In this document: piece by piece, positions 47,146 to 57,882 of the stretch | Layout of the letters: each line of letters starts with the position of its first letter | Numbering within the stretch: the first letter of the stretch is position 1 | Assembly (NCBI RefSeq): GCF_003671765.1 | Contig: NZ_QPIB01000008.1 | Location: forward strand, 292,463-356,462 | Source of the DNA: Xenophilus sp. E41 | Lineage (GTDB): Bacteria > Pseudomonadota > Gammaproteobacteria > Burkholderiales > Burkholderiaceae_C | Length of the DNA: 64,000 nt | Direction of reading: 5' to 3' | Translations under genes and position numbers: made by a program | Notes under the pieces: model-generated | Seen by the model: the letters and a program-made list of their open reading frames with translations, nothing else | Database searches by the model: none | Told to the model about the DNA's origin: nothing

Positions 47146-48027
47146 ATGGGCCACACGCCATCGATTCGGAGCCTGCATGCCTGGCTGATGCTGCTGCCGG
47201 CGCTGGTGCTGCTCGTCGGCTTCACGCACTGGCCGGCGGTCGCGACGCTGGTCGACAGCTTCTTCTCCACGCCCAAGGCAGGCCGCGCCGCGGTCTGGGT
47301 GGGCCTGGAGAACTACCAGGTCATGGCCGAAGACCCGGTGTTCTGGAAGGCGGTGCGTAACAACCTGCTCTTCGCCGCCGCCACCATCCCCTGCTCGATC
47401 GGCCTGGCGCTGGCGATGGCGCTGTGGGTCAACGAGCGCATCGTGGGCCGCGCCTTCCTGCGCATGGCCTACTTCACGCCCACGGTGCTGCCGATGATCG
47501 CGGTGGCCAACATCTGGCTCTTCTTCTACACGCCGCAGTACGGCCTGCTGGAGCAGATCACCGGCGCTCTGGGCCTGCCCTCGCACAACTGGCTCGGCAG
47601 CCCGTCGACGGCGCTGGGCGCCGTGACGGTGGTGGCGATCTGGAAGGAAGCGGGCTTCTTCATGATCTTCTACCTCGCGGCGCTGCAGACGCTGAACCCC
47701 AGCCTGCGCGAGGCCGCGGCCATCGAGGGCGCCAGCCGCTGGTACTTCTTTCGCCGCGTGCAGTGGCCGCTGCTGATGCCGACCACCCTGTTCGTGCTGG
47801 TCAATGCCTTCATCAACGCCTTCCGCATGGTCGACCACCTGTTCGTGCTCACGCGCGGCGGGCCGGACAACGCGTCCACCCTCTTGCTCTACCACCTGTA
47901 CGAGGTGGGCTTCAGCTTCTGGGACACCGGCTATGCCGCCGCGCTCACCGTGGTGCTGATCGTCGTGCTGGTGGGCATCGCGCTCTTCCAGTTCTTCGCG
48001 CTGGACCGCCGGGTGCACTACCGATGA
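47146..48027 (+). CDS. ABC transporter permease, UgpA/MalF type
   Basis: 293 residues, six membrane helices and the EAA loop (SLREAAAIEGASRWYFFRRV). ATG 47146 (MGHTPSIRSL) is preferred; a GTG at 47107 would add 13 residues. Its stop overlaps the next permease start (ATGA). Confidence 0.93.
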   Translation: MGHTPSIRSLHAWLMLLPALVLLVGFTHWPAVATLVDSFFSTPKAGRAAVWVGLENYQVMAEDPVFWKAVRNNLLFAAATIPCSIGLALAMALWVNERIVGRAFLRMAYFTPTVLPMIAVANIWLFFYTPQYGLLEQITGALGLPSHNWLGSPSTALGAVTVVAIWKEAGFFMIFYLAALQTLNPSLREAAAIEGASRWYFFRRVQWPLLMPTTLFVLVNAFINAFRMVDHLFVLTRGGPDNASTLLLYHLYEVGFSFWDTGYAAALTVVLIVVLVGIALFQFFALDRRVHYR

Positions 48028-48854
48028 AGGTCGCCCCCCACCCGAGCTGGAACGGGCCCACCCGGCTCGACACCCTGGCCGCCTGGATGCTCGCGCTCCT
48101 GTGGGTCCTGCCGCTGGCGTACGCGGTGTGGACCGCCTTCCACCCGGCCGAGTACTCGACGCGCTTTTCGCTCGGCGCGCCGCTCACCCTGGACAACTTC
48201 CGCCGCGCCTGGGAAGCCGCGCCCTTCGCGCGCTACTTCCTCAACACCGGCATCGTCGTGCTGACGACGCTGGTCGCGCAGCTGGTGCTGGCCACCCTGG
48301 CAGCCTATGCCTTCGCGCGCGCGAGCTTCCGCGGCCGCGACGTCGCCTTCTCACTGGTGCTGGTGCAGCTGGTCGTCATGCCCGACATGCTGGTGGTCGA
48401 GAACTACAAGACCATGGTCCGGCTGGGCCTGGTCGACCAGTTGCTGGCCATCGGCCTGCCCTACTTCGGCTCGGCGCTCGCCATCTTCCTGCTGCGCCAG
48501 ACCTTCATGGGCATCCCCAAGGAGCTTGACGAGGCGGCGCGCGTGGAAGGCGCCAGCGCGCTGCAGACGCTGTGGCGCGTGTACGTGCCACTGGCGCGGC
48601 CGGTCTACACCGCCTTCGCGCTGGTGTCGGTGAGCTACCACTGGAACAACTTTCTCTGGCCGCTGGTGGTGACCAACAGCCCTCAGGCGCGCACGCTCAC
48701 CGTGGGCCTGCAGGTCTTCTCGTCGGTCGACCAGGGTGTCGACTGGTCGGTGATCACCGCCGCCACGCTGATGACGGCGGCACCGCTGCTCATCGCCTTC
48801 CTGCTGTTCCAGCGGCAGTTCGTCCAGTCCTTCATGCGCGCGGGGATCAAGTGA
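48024..48854 (+). CDS. ABC transporter permease, UgpE/MalG type
   Basis: 276 residues, six membrane helices, EAA loop DEAARVEGASALQTLWRVYV. Overlaps the upstream permease by four bases and the downstream phosphohydrolase gene by four (GTGA). Partner of the UgpA-like permease. Confidence 0.93.
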   Translation: MKVAPHPSWNGPTRLDTLAAWMLALLWVLPLAYAVWTAFHPAEYSTRFSLGAPLTLDNFRRAWEAAPFARYFLNTGIVVLTTLVAQLVLATLAAYAFARASFRGRDVAFSLVLVQLVVMPDMLVVENYKTMVRLGLVDQLLAIGLPYFGSALAIFLLRQTFMGIPKELDEAARVEGASALQTLWRVYVPLARPVYTAFALVSVSYHWNNFLWPLVVTNSPQARTLTVGLQVFSSVDQGVDWSVITAATLMTAAPLLIAFLLFQRQFVQSFMRAGIK

Positions 48855-49759
48855 AGCTCGTCACCTGGAACACCCAATGGTGCTGCGGCCTCGACGGCGT
48901 CGTGAGCCCACAGCGCATCGTCGACGGCGCGCGCGCGATGGGCGACTTCGACGTGCTGTGCCTGCAGGAGATCGCCCAGGGCTACGACGGGATGCCGGGG
49001 GCGCCCGGCGACCAGCCGGCGCAGCTGCAGGCCCTGCTGCCGGGCTTCCAGCTCTTCTTCGGCGCGGCGGTCGACGAGTTCACCCCCGACGGCCGCCGCC
49101 AGCGCTTCGGCAATCTCATCGCCACGCGCCTGCCGGTGCTGCGCGTGGAGCACCATGCGCTGCCCTGGCCGGCCGATGCGGGCGTGCGCTCGATGCCGCG
49201 CATGTGCAGCATCGTCACGCTGCAGTCGCCGTCGCTCGGCCCGGTGCGGGTGATGACCACGCACCTGGAGTACTACTCCGCCGTGCAGCGCATGGCGCAG
49301 GCGCACGCCCTGCGCGCGCTGCACCGCGACGCCTGCGCGCAGGCCGCCGCGCCGCCGGCCGCGGACGCCAGCCGGTCGCCCTTCCAGGACAAGCCGCACA
49401 CGCCGCATGCCGTCCTGTGCGGCGACTTCAACCTCGGCACGGACGCGCCGGAATACGCGTTGCTGCAGGACGCAGGCGGTCTTGAAGAAAATGGGCCTCC
49501 AGCGCCCGCTGCGCCTGCGGGTGCAGCTACGAATTCGATAGCAAACCAGCCCCGCCTGCACGACGCTTGGCGCGTGCTTCACGGCGACTCGCCGCACGCG
49601 CCCACCTTCCGCCTCTTCGACCGGCGCTACGGGCCGCAGCCGGTGGCCTGCGATTTCGTCTTCGTCAGCGATGCGCTCGTGCCGCGCCTGCGCCGCATCG
49701 AAGTCGACGTCCACACGCAGGCTTCGGACCACCAGCCGGTCTTGATCGAGCTGGGCTGA
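48851..49759 (+). CDS. Endonuclease/exonuclease/phosphatase (EEP) family hydrolase
   Basis: 302 residues from GTG 48851, overlapping the permease stop. EEP motifs: KLVTWNTQW, LCLQEI (catalytic Glu), CGDFNLG, and the terminal SDHQPVLIELG. The family includes nucleases, sphingomyelinases and phosphodiesterases. In a Ugp-like operon the slot is normally a glycerophosphodiester phosphodiesterase (UgpQ), so this enzyme may fill a similar phosphodiesterase role (inference). No signal peptide, so cytoplasmic. A dispersed repeat is embedded in frame at 49501-49545. Confidence 0.88.
   Translation: MKLVTWNTQWCCGLDGVVSPQRIVDGARAMGDFDVLCLQEIAQGYDGMPGAPGDQPAQLQALLPGFQLFFGAAVDEFTPDGRRQRFGNLIATRLPVLRVEHHALPWPADAGVRSMPRMCSIVTLQSPSLGPVRVMTTHLEYYSAVQRMAQAHALRALHRDACAQAAAPPAADASRSPFQDKPHTPHAVLCGDFNLGTDAPEYALLQDAGGLEENGPPAPAAPAGAATNSIANQPRLHDAWRVLHGDSPHAPTFRLFDRRYGPQPVACDFVFVSDALVPRLRRIEVDVHTQASDHQPVLIELG
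49501..49545. repeat. Dispersed GCTAT/TAGC repeat, copy 4 (in-frame in EEP gene)
   Basis: Inverse orientation: AGCGCCCGCTGCGCCTGCGG then GCTACGAATTCGATAGCAA. Encodes PAAPAGAATNSIAN, an Ala/Pro-rich insertion between conserved EEP blocks. Confidence 0.65.
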
Positions 49760-49800
49760 CTCCGCCACCTGCGCGCGGCCTCGTGCACACTGCGCGGGCC

Positions 49801-50703
49801 ATGAAGCTCAAGCACCTCGAGGTCTTCCACGCCATCATGCTCACCGGCAGCGTGAGCGCCGCGGCGCGCCTGCTGCACGTGACGCAGCCCGCCGCCACGC
49901 AGACGCTGCAGCACGCCGAGCTGCAGCTGGGCTACGCGCTCTTCACCCGCGAGCGCAACCGGCTCGTGCCGACGCACGAGGCGGTCGCGTTGTACGCCGA
50001 GGTGCAGCCGCTGATGAGTCAGCTGGAGCGGGTGCGGCGGCTGGCCGGCGCGCTGGGCCGCGACGAGGACCGGCCGCTGCGCATCCTCATCGTGCCCTCT
50101 CTGGCCGTGCGCGCGCTGCCCGACGCGCTGCGGCGCTTTCGCCTGAAGCACCCCGACATGCCGGTCACGATCCGCACCCTGCATTCGCGCGAGATCGCGC
50201 AGGCCATGGCGCTGCAGGAAGGCGACATCGGCATCGTCTACGGCAGCACGCCGCACCCGGCGCTGCACGAGGAAGCCATCGCGCGCGGGCGCCTGGTGTG
50301 CGTGTCCCGCGTCGAGGCGCGCGGCGCCGACCGCCGCAGCACCGTGGCACTGGACGAGCTGCTGCGCAGCCCCATCATCCGCATCGACGAGCACGACCCC
50401 ATCGGCACCATGCTGGCCGAACAGTGGTCGCGCCTGGGCGTGGCGCCCACCGGCGGCATCACGGTGCAGACGCACCACATCGCCCTGGTGCTGGCCGAGC
50501 AGGGCTTCGGCCCGGCGATCGTCGACTCGTTCACCGCGCAGGCGCGCCACGACGCGGCGCTGCACGTGCGCACCCTGCTGCCCGAGATAGCCGTCGAGGT
50601 GCGCGCGCTGCTGCCGCAGGGCACGCGATCACCGCGGCCGGTGGCGGATTTCATCAGGGCGTTCAAGGCGGTGACGGCAGAGTCGGACGCCCAGCCGGGC
50701 TGA
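49801..50703 (+). CDS. LysR family transcriptional regulator
   Basis: 300 residues. HTH with the classic SVSAAARLLHVTQPAATQTL (about 17-36) and effector domain (LRILIVPSLAVRALPDALRR; GDIGIVYGS). Lies 41 bp after the transporter operon in the same direction and may regulate it. ATG 49801 begins MKLKHLEVFHAI, the standard LysR start. Confidence 0.93.
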   Translation: MKLKHLEVFHAIMLTGSVSAAARLLHVTQPAATQTLQHAELQLGYALFTRERNRLVPTHEAVALYAEVQPLMSQLERVRRLAGALGRDEDRPLRILIVPSLAVRALPDALRRFRLKHPDMPVTIRTLHSREIAQAMALQEGDIGIVYGSTPHPALHEEAIARGRLVCVSRVEARGADRRSTVALDELLRSPIIRIDEHDPIGTMLAEQWSRLGVAPTGGITVQTHHIALVLAEQGFGPAIVDSFTAQARHDAALHVRTLLPEIAVEVRALLPQGTRSPRPVADFIRAFKAVTAESDAQPG

Positions 50704-50719
50704 CGGCGCCGCAGCGGGT

Positions 50720-51427
50720 TCAGTCGCCCGCGATCAGGCGCATCATGTCCGGATAGCTGTAGACCTGGCTTTGCACCGGGGGGCGCAGCGCCGCCGCCAC
50801 CATCGCCTGCGCGATCTCGGTGGTGCGGATCGAACGGAAGCGCGCCGGCGTCAACGGCGTGAAAAGGGGCAGCAGGGCCGCGAGCAGCGCCGGCGTGTGG
50901 CGGGACCCGAGGATCATCGCGGGCCTGAAGATGCTCACGACGGGCGGCCCCTCGCGCAGCACCGCCGCCTCGGCCTCGCCCTTCACGCGCGCGTAGCGCG
51001 GCATGCCCGCAGCCCCCGAGCCGGTGGCGCGGGCCGTGGCGTCGGCGCCGATGGCCGACATGAACGCCAGGTGGCCGACCCGGCCCGACGCGCGAAGGCC
51101 ACGTGCGAAGGCGGCATTGAGTTCCACGTCGACGGCGCGGTGTTCGTCGATGCTCATCCGCGCGGTGCCTGCGCCCACGCCCAGCACGCTGAAACCCGTG
51201 ACCTCGCCTTGCCACGCCCGGGCGGCCTCTTCGACGGCCGGCGCCAGCAGTTCGGGACGCATGTCGGGCACCAGGCAGAGGATCACCGGCGGGCCCCAGG
51301 CCGGCTCCGGCGGACGGCGCACCACCACGACGATGCGCGCGAAAGCCCGGCTGCGGACGAGTTCGTCGACGAGTGCGTGCCCGACCGAGCCCGAAGCCCC
51401 GAGCACCAGCGCCATCCTGTCTTTCAT
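50720..51427 (-). CDS. NAD(P)-binding atypical short-chain dehydrogenase / epimerase-like protein
   Basis: 235 residues. Rossmann motif MALVLGASGSVGHALVDELV and an extended SDR-like layout (VGHLAFMSAIGAD; RYARVKGEAEAAVLREGPPV with Tyr-x3-Lys). Comparable to oxidoreductases of the NmrA/HTATIP2 type. Substrate unknown. Convergent with the LysR gene (16 bp). Confidence 0.82.
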   Translation of the reverse strand: MKDRMALVLGASGSVGHALVDELVRSRAFARIVVVVRRPPEPAWGPPVILCLVPDMRPELLAPAVEEAARAWQGEVTGFSVLGVGAGTARMSIDEHRAVDVELNAAFARGLRASGRVGHLAFMSAIGADATARATGSGAAGMPRYARVKGEAEAAVLREGPPVVSIFRPAMILGSRHTPALLAALLPLFTPLTPARFRSIRTTEIAQAMVAAALRPPVQSQVYSYPDMMRLIAGD

Positions 51428-51512
51428 CGCCGATCTCCTGCGTGTTCCGCCGTGCCGCGCCGCCAAAGGCCGCGGGACTGCCGGTGGCGCATTGTCGACC
51501 GGCGCTCGCCGA

Positions 51513-52274
51513 TCAGCGCGCGCCCGCTGGCGATGAGGCGCGGGCTGCCGACCAGGCGACGGTGAGCCGCGCTAGGGCCGCGGTGGCATCGATCACGGGG
51601 ACCGGCACGGATGCAGCATCGAGCACCAGCGGGATCTCGGTGCAGCCCAGCACCAGCGCCCGGGCGCCCCGCTCCACGAGCGCGCACGCGGCGGCACTCA
51701 GACGGGCACGCCCGAGTGCCAGGTCACCGGCCTTGATGGCCGCAATGCCAGGCGTGATGCACATGCCGACCTCCGCCGCCGTGGGCAAGCGCCAGTCGAT
51801 CTGCGGCGCGCGTTCGGTGTACAGGCCCGACGCCAGCGTCGCCTCGGTGGCCAGCAGGCCCAGCGGCGCAGCACCCACCACCTCGGCCGCCTCGGCCAGT
51901 GCGGCATCCACCAGGTGCAGCATTGGCACCCCCAGCGCGGCCTGCAGCGGCTCGAACCACAGGTGCGCGGTGTTGCACGGCATGACGACCAGCGCGGCGC
52001 CGCCATCGACCAGGCGCCGCCCGCTGGCGATCAGCGCCGGCAGTGGCGAGGCGCCCTCGCCCCGGTACGCGGCCGTGCGGTCGGGCACCTGCGGGATGGA
52101 GCTGACCAAAAGCGGCAGGTGGTCCTGGTCGCGGCGGGCCGGCGTGGCGGCCAGCAGCTTGTGCATGAAGTCGACCGTGGCCAGCGGCCCCATGCCGCCC
52201 AGCACGCCGACGGGTGCGTGCGCGTCGCCGAGGTCCGAGGGCAGAAGATCGAAGGCGCAAGCGCTGGAGGGCAT
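51513..52274 (-). CDS. Aspartate/glutamate racemase family protein
   Basis: 253 residues with both racemase cysteines: VVMPCNTAHLWFEPLQ and VLGCTEIPLVLDA, and the family start VGVLGGMGPLATVDFMHKLL. PLP-independent racemisation of aspartate or a related acid. The upstream gene on the other strand starts 50 bp away. Confidence 0.92.
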   Translation of the reverse strand: MPSSACAFDLLPSDLGDAHAPVGVLGGMGPLATVDFMHKLLAATPARRDQDHLPLLVSSIPQVPDRTAAYRGEGASPLPALIASGRRLVDGGAALVVMPCNTAHLWFEPLQAALGVPMLHLVDAALAEAAEVVGAAPLGLLATEATLASGLYTERAPQIDWRLPTAAEVGMCITPGIAAIKAGDLALGRARLSAAACALVERGARALVLGCTEIPLVLDAASVPVPVIDATAALARLTVAWSAARASSPAGAR

Positions 52275-52386
52275 GCGCCCATGCTAGGCCGGCTGCGAAG
52301 CGGCGGGCATCGAAGCTCCCGCAATGACCATCACGATCGCTTATGGCCGGTCGGCGACGGCCGAACCCTGGCCGACAATGGCGGCG

Positions 52387-52944
52387 ATGAATGCGAACCC
52401 TGCACGTCCCCGCGTCTACCTGGCCGGGCCGGACGTGTTCCTTGCCGACAGCCGCGACGTCTTCGAGCGCCTGCGCGCCGCGTGTGCGCGCCTGGGCCTC
52501 GAGGGGGTCGAACCCTCCGACGGCGGGCTGGCCGAATCCGGCCCGCAGGGCGCCGCCGACGACGAACTGGCGCAGCGCATCTACGAGGGCAACGTGCGCC
52601 TCATCCACGCCTGCGACGGCGTCATTGCCAACCTGTGCGCCTTCCGCGGGCTGGAGCCGGATTCGGGCACGGTGTTCGAGGTCGGCTATGCGGTGGCGCT
52701 GGGCAAACCGGTGGTGGGCTACGGCGTGGCGCCGGGCAGCTATGCGGATCGTGTGAGTGCCGCCCTGCCCTGCGCCCGGTCCGCCGACGGCCACCTGCGC
52801 GAAGCGGGCAGCGGCGCGATGGTCGAAGGCTTGGGCCAGCGGCTGAACCTGATGCTCACGCGGTCCACGCCGCTCGCGGACTCGGCCGAGGCGGCGCTGC
52901 AGCGGCTGGCGCAGCAATTGCAGTCGCGCACTCCAGGGCGCTGA
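52387..52944 (+). CDS. Nucleoside 2-deoxyribosyltransferase
   Basis: 185 residues. RVYLAGPDVFLADSRDVFER at the start and GVIANLCAFRGLEPDSGTVFEVGYAVALGKPVVGY with the nucleophilic Glu. Transfers deoxyribose between bases or hydrolyses damaged nucleotides. ATG 52387 (MNANPARP) is preferred; ATGs at 52378 and 52324 are alternatives with less coding character. Confidence 0.88.
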   Translation: MNANPARPRVYLAGPDVFLADSRDVFERLRAACARLGLEGVEPSDGGLAESGPQGAADDELAQRIYEGNVRLIHACDGVIANLCAFRGLEPDSGTVFEVGYAVALGKPVVGYGVAPGSYADRVSAALPCARSADGHLREAGSGAMVEGLGQRLNLMLTRSTPLADSAEAALQRLAQQLQSRTPGR

Positions 52945-52953
52945 GCACACGCA

Positions 52954-53679
52954 TCACCGAGCCCGCTGCAGCCATGCGTCGAACTCCGAGATCGAACACT
53001 CGGCGGTGAGCGGCTGCAGAGGAAAGATGCGCCATGGCGCGTCCACCTCCATCGTGGGCAGGCGTGACAGCACGGCTTCACGCACGGCCGGCTTGACCCG
53101 CTGGCGCCAGTCGAGGACCTGACCCCAGACCGAACTGCCCGTGAGGTGCGGCGCGACGGCCGGCACGCGGACCGAGCGCCGGTAGGCCGGCGGAAACAGC
53201 CGGAGGTACGCCGGCAGGTGATAGAGCCAGGAGTACCCGCGCACCGAGGCCGCGTCGCGGTGGCGCCGGCGCACCGCTTCGAACAGTGTGCGCAACTCGT
53301 CGAGGCGGTCATCGATGCCCGCGCTCGCCAGCGGCGACGCAGCAGGTGGCTCCTGGGACATGAAGTGCAGGCGCAGGGCGCCATCCGGGCCCGGCGGGTC
53401 GAAGGAGAAAGGGCCGAAGCCGGTCGACCGGGGCTTCGCATGGCCCGCCTCGAAGCGGCGCATGCACAGGAGCAACAGCTCCTGCTCGCTGCCCCGCGAC
53501 GCCCGCACCTCGGCAAGGAACGCGGCCCAGTGCGACGCATCGTCTGGCTCGGCCAGCCTGAAGCGGCGCCGCAGGTTCGTGCAGCGCGCGATCGCCACGT
53601 CCATCGGCACCCTGGCGATCCGCGCGTAGTGCGCGGCAACCGTCAGCTGCAATGCAAAGTAGTCCTGCATCGTTCCCAT
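52954..53679 (-). CDS. Hypothetical protein
   Basis: 241 residues, soluble (YFALQLTVAAHYARIARVPM ... SISEFDAWLQRAR). Contains GYSWLYHLPAYLRLFPPAYR in the middle, which looks conserved, but I recognise no family. It lies just below the phaA terminator on the same strand, so it may have its own promoter there or depend on readthrough. A start three codons later (53670) is possible. Confidence 0.65.
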   Translation of the reverse strand: MGTMQDYFALQLTVAAHYARIARVPMDVAIARCTNLRRRFRLAEPDDASHWAAFLAEVRASRGSEQELLLLCMRRFEAGHAKPRSTGFGPFSFDPPGPDGALRLHFMSQEPPAASPLASAGIDDRLDELRTLFEAVRRRHRDAASVRGYSWLYHLPAYLRLFPPAYRRSVRVPAVAPHLTGSSVWGQVLDWRQRVKPAVREAVLSRLPTMEVDAPWRIFPLQPLTAECSISEFDAWLQRAR

Positions 53680-53680
53680 G

Positions 53681-53704
53681 AAAAAGGCCGCGCGTCGCGC
53701 GGCC
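53681..53704 (-). terminator. Rho-independent terminator of the phaC-phaA operon
   Basis: On the minus strand GGCCGCGCGACGCGCGGCC, a near-continuous palindrome, is followed directly by TTTTT. It lies 41 bp after the phaA stop. Confidence 0.85.
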
Positions 53705-53745
53705 TGCTGGTGAAGAAACCCGGCGCCGGGGCCAGGCCGCTATGG

Positions 53746-54924
<1,179 letters not shown>

Positions 54925-54985
54925 GATGGTCCTCTCCGGATGAATGCGAACGTGGATGCGGGGGTGGGTGGGATGGGCGACGCGC

Positions 54986-56713
54986 TCAGGCCTTGGCCTT
55001 GACGTAGCGCCCGGGCGCGGGTTCGATGGCCTTGTAGGCCATGCCCTTGCCGAAGGCCTTGGGGGCCGGGATCTGTTTGCCGCCGTGGGGCTTGAGCCAG
55101 GCGTCCCAGTCGGTCCACCAGCTGCCGGGATGCTCGGTCGCGCCTTCGAGCCACTGGGCGTGGGTCGCAGGCAGCTTGCCGTCTTCGCGGGTCCAGAAGC
55201 TGCGCTTCTTCTTGGCGGGCGGGTTGATGACGCCGGCGATGTGGCCCGAGGCGCCCATGACGAAGCGCTTCTTGCCCGTGAGTATCTGGGTCGACGCGTA
55301 GGCACCGCCGATGGGCACGATGTGGTCCTCGCGCGAGCCGTAGATGTAGGCGGGTGCCTGGATCGCGCGCAGGTCGATCTTCTCGCCGCAGACGGTGACG
55401 GCGTCCGGGTCGGCCAGCTTGTCCTCGAGGTAGGTGTTGCGCAGGTACCAGCAGTACATCGGCCCTGGCAGGTTGGTCGCGTCGCTGTTCCAGTAGAGCA
55501 GGTCGAAGGGCGGCGGCGTCTCGCCCTTGAGGTAGTTCCCGACGACGTAGTTCCATACCAGGTCGTTGGGCCGCAGGAAGCTGAAGGTCGATGCGAGGTC
55601 GCCGCCGGGCAGCAGGCCGCCCTTGCCCATCTGCATCTCGCGAAAGCGCACGAAGTTCTCGTCGATGAAGATGTCCAGGATGCCCGTGTCCTGGAAGCGC
55701 AGCAGCGTGGTCAGGAAGGTGACCGAGGCGGCGGGGTGCTCGCCGCGCGCGGCCAGCACGGCCAGCGCGGTGCCGAGGATGGTGCCGCCCACGCAGAAGC
55801 CCAGCGTGTTGATCTGGCCGCCCTTCCTGTCCTGCCCGGTGATCTCGCGCACCGCCTGGATGGCCTGGATCGCGCCCTTCTCGATGTAGTCGTCCCAGGT
55901 GACCTGGTCCATCGACTCGTCGGGATTGCGCCAGCTGACCACGAAGGTGCGGTGTCCCTGGGCGACGGCGTGGCGGATCAGCGAGTTCTCGGGCTGCAGG
56001 TCGAGGATGTAGAACTTGTTGATGCACGGCGGCACCAGCAGCAGCGGGCGCTCGTGCACCTTGGGCGTGAGCGGCCTGTACTCGAGCAGCTGGAAGAGCT
56101 CGTTCTCGTACACCACCGCGCCCTCGGTGGTCGCCACGTTGCGGCCGACCTCGAAGGCGCTCTCGTCGGTCATGCTGACGTGGCCCTGCTGGATGTCGTG
56201 CACCAGGTTGCGGATGCCCTTGGCGATGCTCTCGCCCTGCGTCTTCAGTGCCTGCTGCTGCGCCTCGGCGTTGAAGGCCATGTAGTTGCTGGGCGCCGAA
56301 GCCGCCATCCACTGCTCGACCGCGAAGCGCAGGCGGGCCTTGGTCTTCGCGTCGGCCTCGACCGCCTCGGCCATCGACATCAGGGTGCGCGCATTGAGCA
56401 GGTAGACCGCCGCCGAGAACGCGGCCATGGGGTTCTGGTGCCAGGGCTCGGCCGCGAAGCGCTTGTCGCCCTCGGGCTGCGCCATGAGGCCCTGGCGCCA
56501 CAGGGCGCTGGCTTCCTCGACGTATTCGCGCTGGATGCTCACCAGCTTGTCGGGCGCGAACTGGAAGCTCGGCAGGTTCCACTGCGGGCCGCCGCCGAAG
56601 GCACCGCCCTGGCCGAGTTCACCGAAGGACGAGAGCGCCTTCTGCCAGCCCTCGCTCAGCGCCTTCTGGAACGAGCCCATCATCTCGCTCGCCATGGCCT
56701 GGTCCTGTGTCAT
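54986..56713 (-). CDS. phaC: Class I poly(R)-hydroxyalkanoate synthase
   Basis: 575 residues, typical class I length. Lipase-like box GFCVGGT with the nucleophilic Cys, plus [29 protein letters not shown] and the catalytic Asp/His regions ([23 protein letters not shown]). Polymerises 3-hydroxybutyryl-CoA into PHB granules. ATG 56713 ([11 protein letters not shown]) fits the family; the longer upstream frame runs antisense to another gene. Confidence 0.96.
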   Translation of the reverse strand: MTQDQAMASEMMGSFQKALSEGWQKALSSFGELGQGGAFGGGPQWNLPSFQFAPDKLVSIQREYVEEASALWRQGLMAQPEGDKRFAAEPWHQNPMAAFSAAVYLLNARTLMSMAEAVEADAKTKARLRFAVEQWMAASAPSNYMAFNAEAQQQALKTQGESIAKGIRNLVHDIQQGHVSMTDESAFEVGRNVATTEGAVVYENELFQLLEYRPLTPKVHERPLLLVPPCINKFYILDLQPENSLIRHAVAQGHRTFVVSWRNPDESMDQVTWDDYIEKGAIQAIQAVREITGQDRKGGQINTLGFCVGGTILGTALAVLAARGEHPAASVTFLTTLLRFQDTGILDIFIDENFVRFREMQMGKGGLLPGGDLASTFSFLRPNDLVWNYVVGNYLKGETPPPFDLLYWNSDATNLPGPMYCWYLRNTYLEDKLADPDAVTVCGEKIDLRAIQAPAYIYGSREDHIVPIGGAYASTQILTGKKRFVMGASGHIAGVINPPAKKKRSFWTREDGKLPATHAQWLEGATEHPGSWWTDWDAWLKPHGGKQIPAPKAFGKGMAYKAIEPAPGRYVKAKA

Positions 56714-56843
56714 GGGGTCTCCTGTGTTCCTCGCCTGGGGTCGCGACCACTGCGGAACGTGGCGCGTGGATTGAGTATCCTGCATTTCCAAGGCACTTTT
56801 TGGCATGCCCCACAGCGGCGGTGCGCCACCCCGAGCTGAAACC

Positions 56844-57152
56844 GTGTTCATCCATCTCGTCGTGATCGCATGGCTGTACGTGGCCGTGATGATGGCCGTC
56901 GCCGAAGCCACCGCCACCAACGGCACCGTGCTGGGCGCCGTCTTCACCTTCCTGCTGTACGGGCTGCTGCCCGTGGCGCTGGTGGTGTACCTGCTGGCGA
57001 CGCCCGCGCGCCGGCGCGCCGCGAAGGAACGCGAGGCGCAGGCCCAGGCCGCGGCGCGCGCCGCGGCCAACGCCGCCGCTTCAGACGCGCCAGACCAGGG
57101 CGGCGAAGCGCCCGCTGCCAGCCCCGTCGCGCCGGTGCGAAAAGAACCTTGA
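56844..57152 (+). CDS. Small conserved membrane protein
   Basis: 102 residues from GTG 56844: two hydrophobic helices (HLVVIAWLYVAVMMAVAEA; VLGAVFTFLLYGLLPVALVVYL) and a charged Ala-rich tail (RRRAAKEREAQAQAAARAAA). I recall this as a conserved Burkholderiales family without known function. An ATG at 56805 is an alternative start. Its 3' end overlaps the convergent yfiH-type gene by 72 bp. Confidence 0.7.
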   Translation: MFIHLVVIAWLYVAVMMAVAEATATNGTVLGAVFTFLLYGLLPVALVVYLLATPARRRAAKEREAQAQAAARAAANAAASDAPDQGGEAPAASPVAPVRKEP

Positions 57153-57875
57153 GGGGTTGCCCACGGTGCACCACGGCGCGCTGCCGTCGTTGCCGTGCAC
57201 CGCGCCGACGCCCAGCGCCTGCAGGCGCTGGCGCGCGAGCGCCGGCAGGTCGGCCAGCCACTTGCCCGGCCGCGGGCCGGGACGAAAACAATCGGCGGCC
57301 TCGGCCGCATGGGCCACGAAGGCCGCCCGGACCTCGTCGCCGACCTCGAACGCCTCCGGGCCGATGCAGGGACCCAGCCACGCTATGATTTTCGTAGCAC
57401 CCTGCGCAGCATCCGCGGGCGCTGGCGGCCGAAACGATGCGTAGGCCCGCTCCAGCACCCCGGCGGCCAGGCCACGCCAGCCGCAATGGGCCGCGGCCAC
57501 GCGACGGCCGTCCTCGCTGCACAGCAGGACGGGCAGGCAGTCCGCCACCATCACCGTCGCAGCGACGCCGACGGCATCGGCCAGCGCCGCGTCCGCGGTC
57601 GGCGCGCCCGGGCCGGGCGTGGCCAGCGCGGCGCAGTCGGTGCCATGCACCTGGCGCAGGAAGACGGGCTCGGCGCCGATGGCTTCGCGCAGGCGGCGCC
57701 GGTTCTCGGCGACGTGCTCGGGCCGGTCGCCCACGTGGTCGCCCAGGTTGAGGCTCGCGTAGCCGCCCTGGGAAACGCCGCCGGCGCGCGTGGTGCACAG
57801 CGCGCGCACGCCGGGCGGCGCCGGCCAGTCGGGCACAATCCAGTCGGGCACAATCCAGTCGGCCGGCCAGGCCAT
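57081..57875 (-). CDS. YfiH/PgeF-family purine nucleoside phosphorylase-like (laccase domain) protein
   Basis: 264 residues. Conserved metal and active-site motifs: LRQVHGTDC, VMVADCLPVLL, AAAHCGWRGLAAGV, and LGPCIGPEAFEVG. The family acts on adenosine/muropeptide metabolism and is often labelled polyphenol oxidase. The start is at 57875 (MAWPADW), seven bp after the isomerase stop. The N-terminus carries a WIVPD duplication from a 15-bp tandem repeat. A dispersed repeat lies inside at 57381. Confidence 0.9.
   Translation of the reverse strand: MAWPADWIVPDWIVPDWPAPPGVRALCTTRAGGVSQGGYASLNLGDHVGDRPEHVAENRRRLREAIGAEPVFLRQVHGTDCAALATPGPGAPTADAALADAVGVAATVMVADCLPVLLCSEDGRRVAAAHCGWRGLAAGVLERAYASFRPPAPADAAQGATKIIAWLGPCIGPEAFEVGDEVRAAFVAHAAEAADCFRPGPRPGKWLADLPALARQRLQALGVGAVHGNDGSAPWCTVGNPSRFFSHRRDGAGSGRFAALVWRV
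57381..57424. repeat. Dispersed GCTAT/TAGC repeat, copy 5 (in-frame in yfiH-type gene)
   Basis: Core CGCTATGATTTTCGTAGC then CCTGCGCAGCATCCGCGGGC. On the minus strand it encodes PADAAQGATKIIA, an insertion between YASFRPP and WLGPCIG. Confidence 0.6.
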
Positions 57876-57882
57876 GGCGGCG

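Noticed and set aside
56714..57310. A 199-residue N-terminal extension of PhaC
   Set aside because: It is antisense to a small membrane-protein gene and lacks similarity to class I synthases, which start near MTQDQA.
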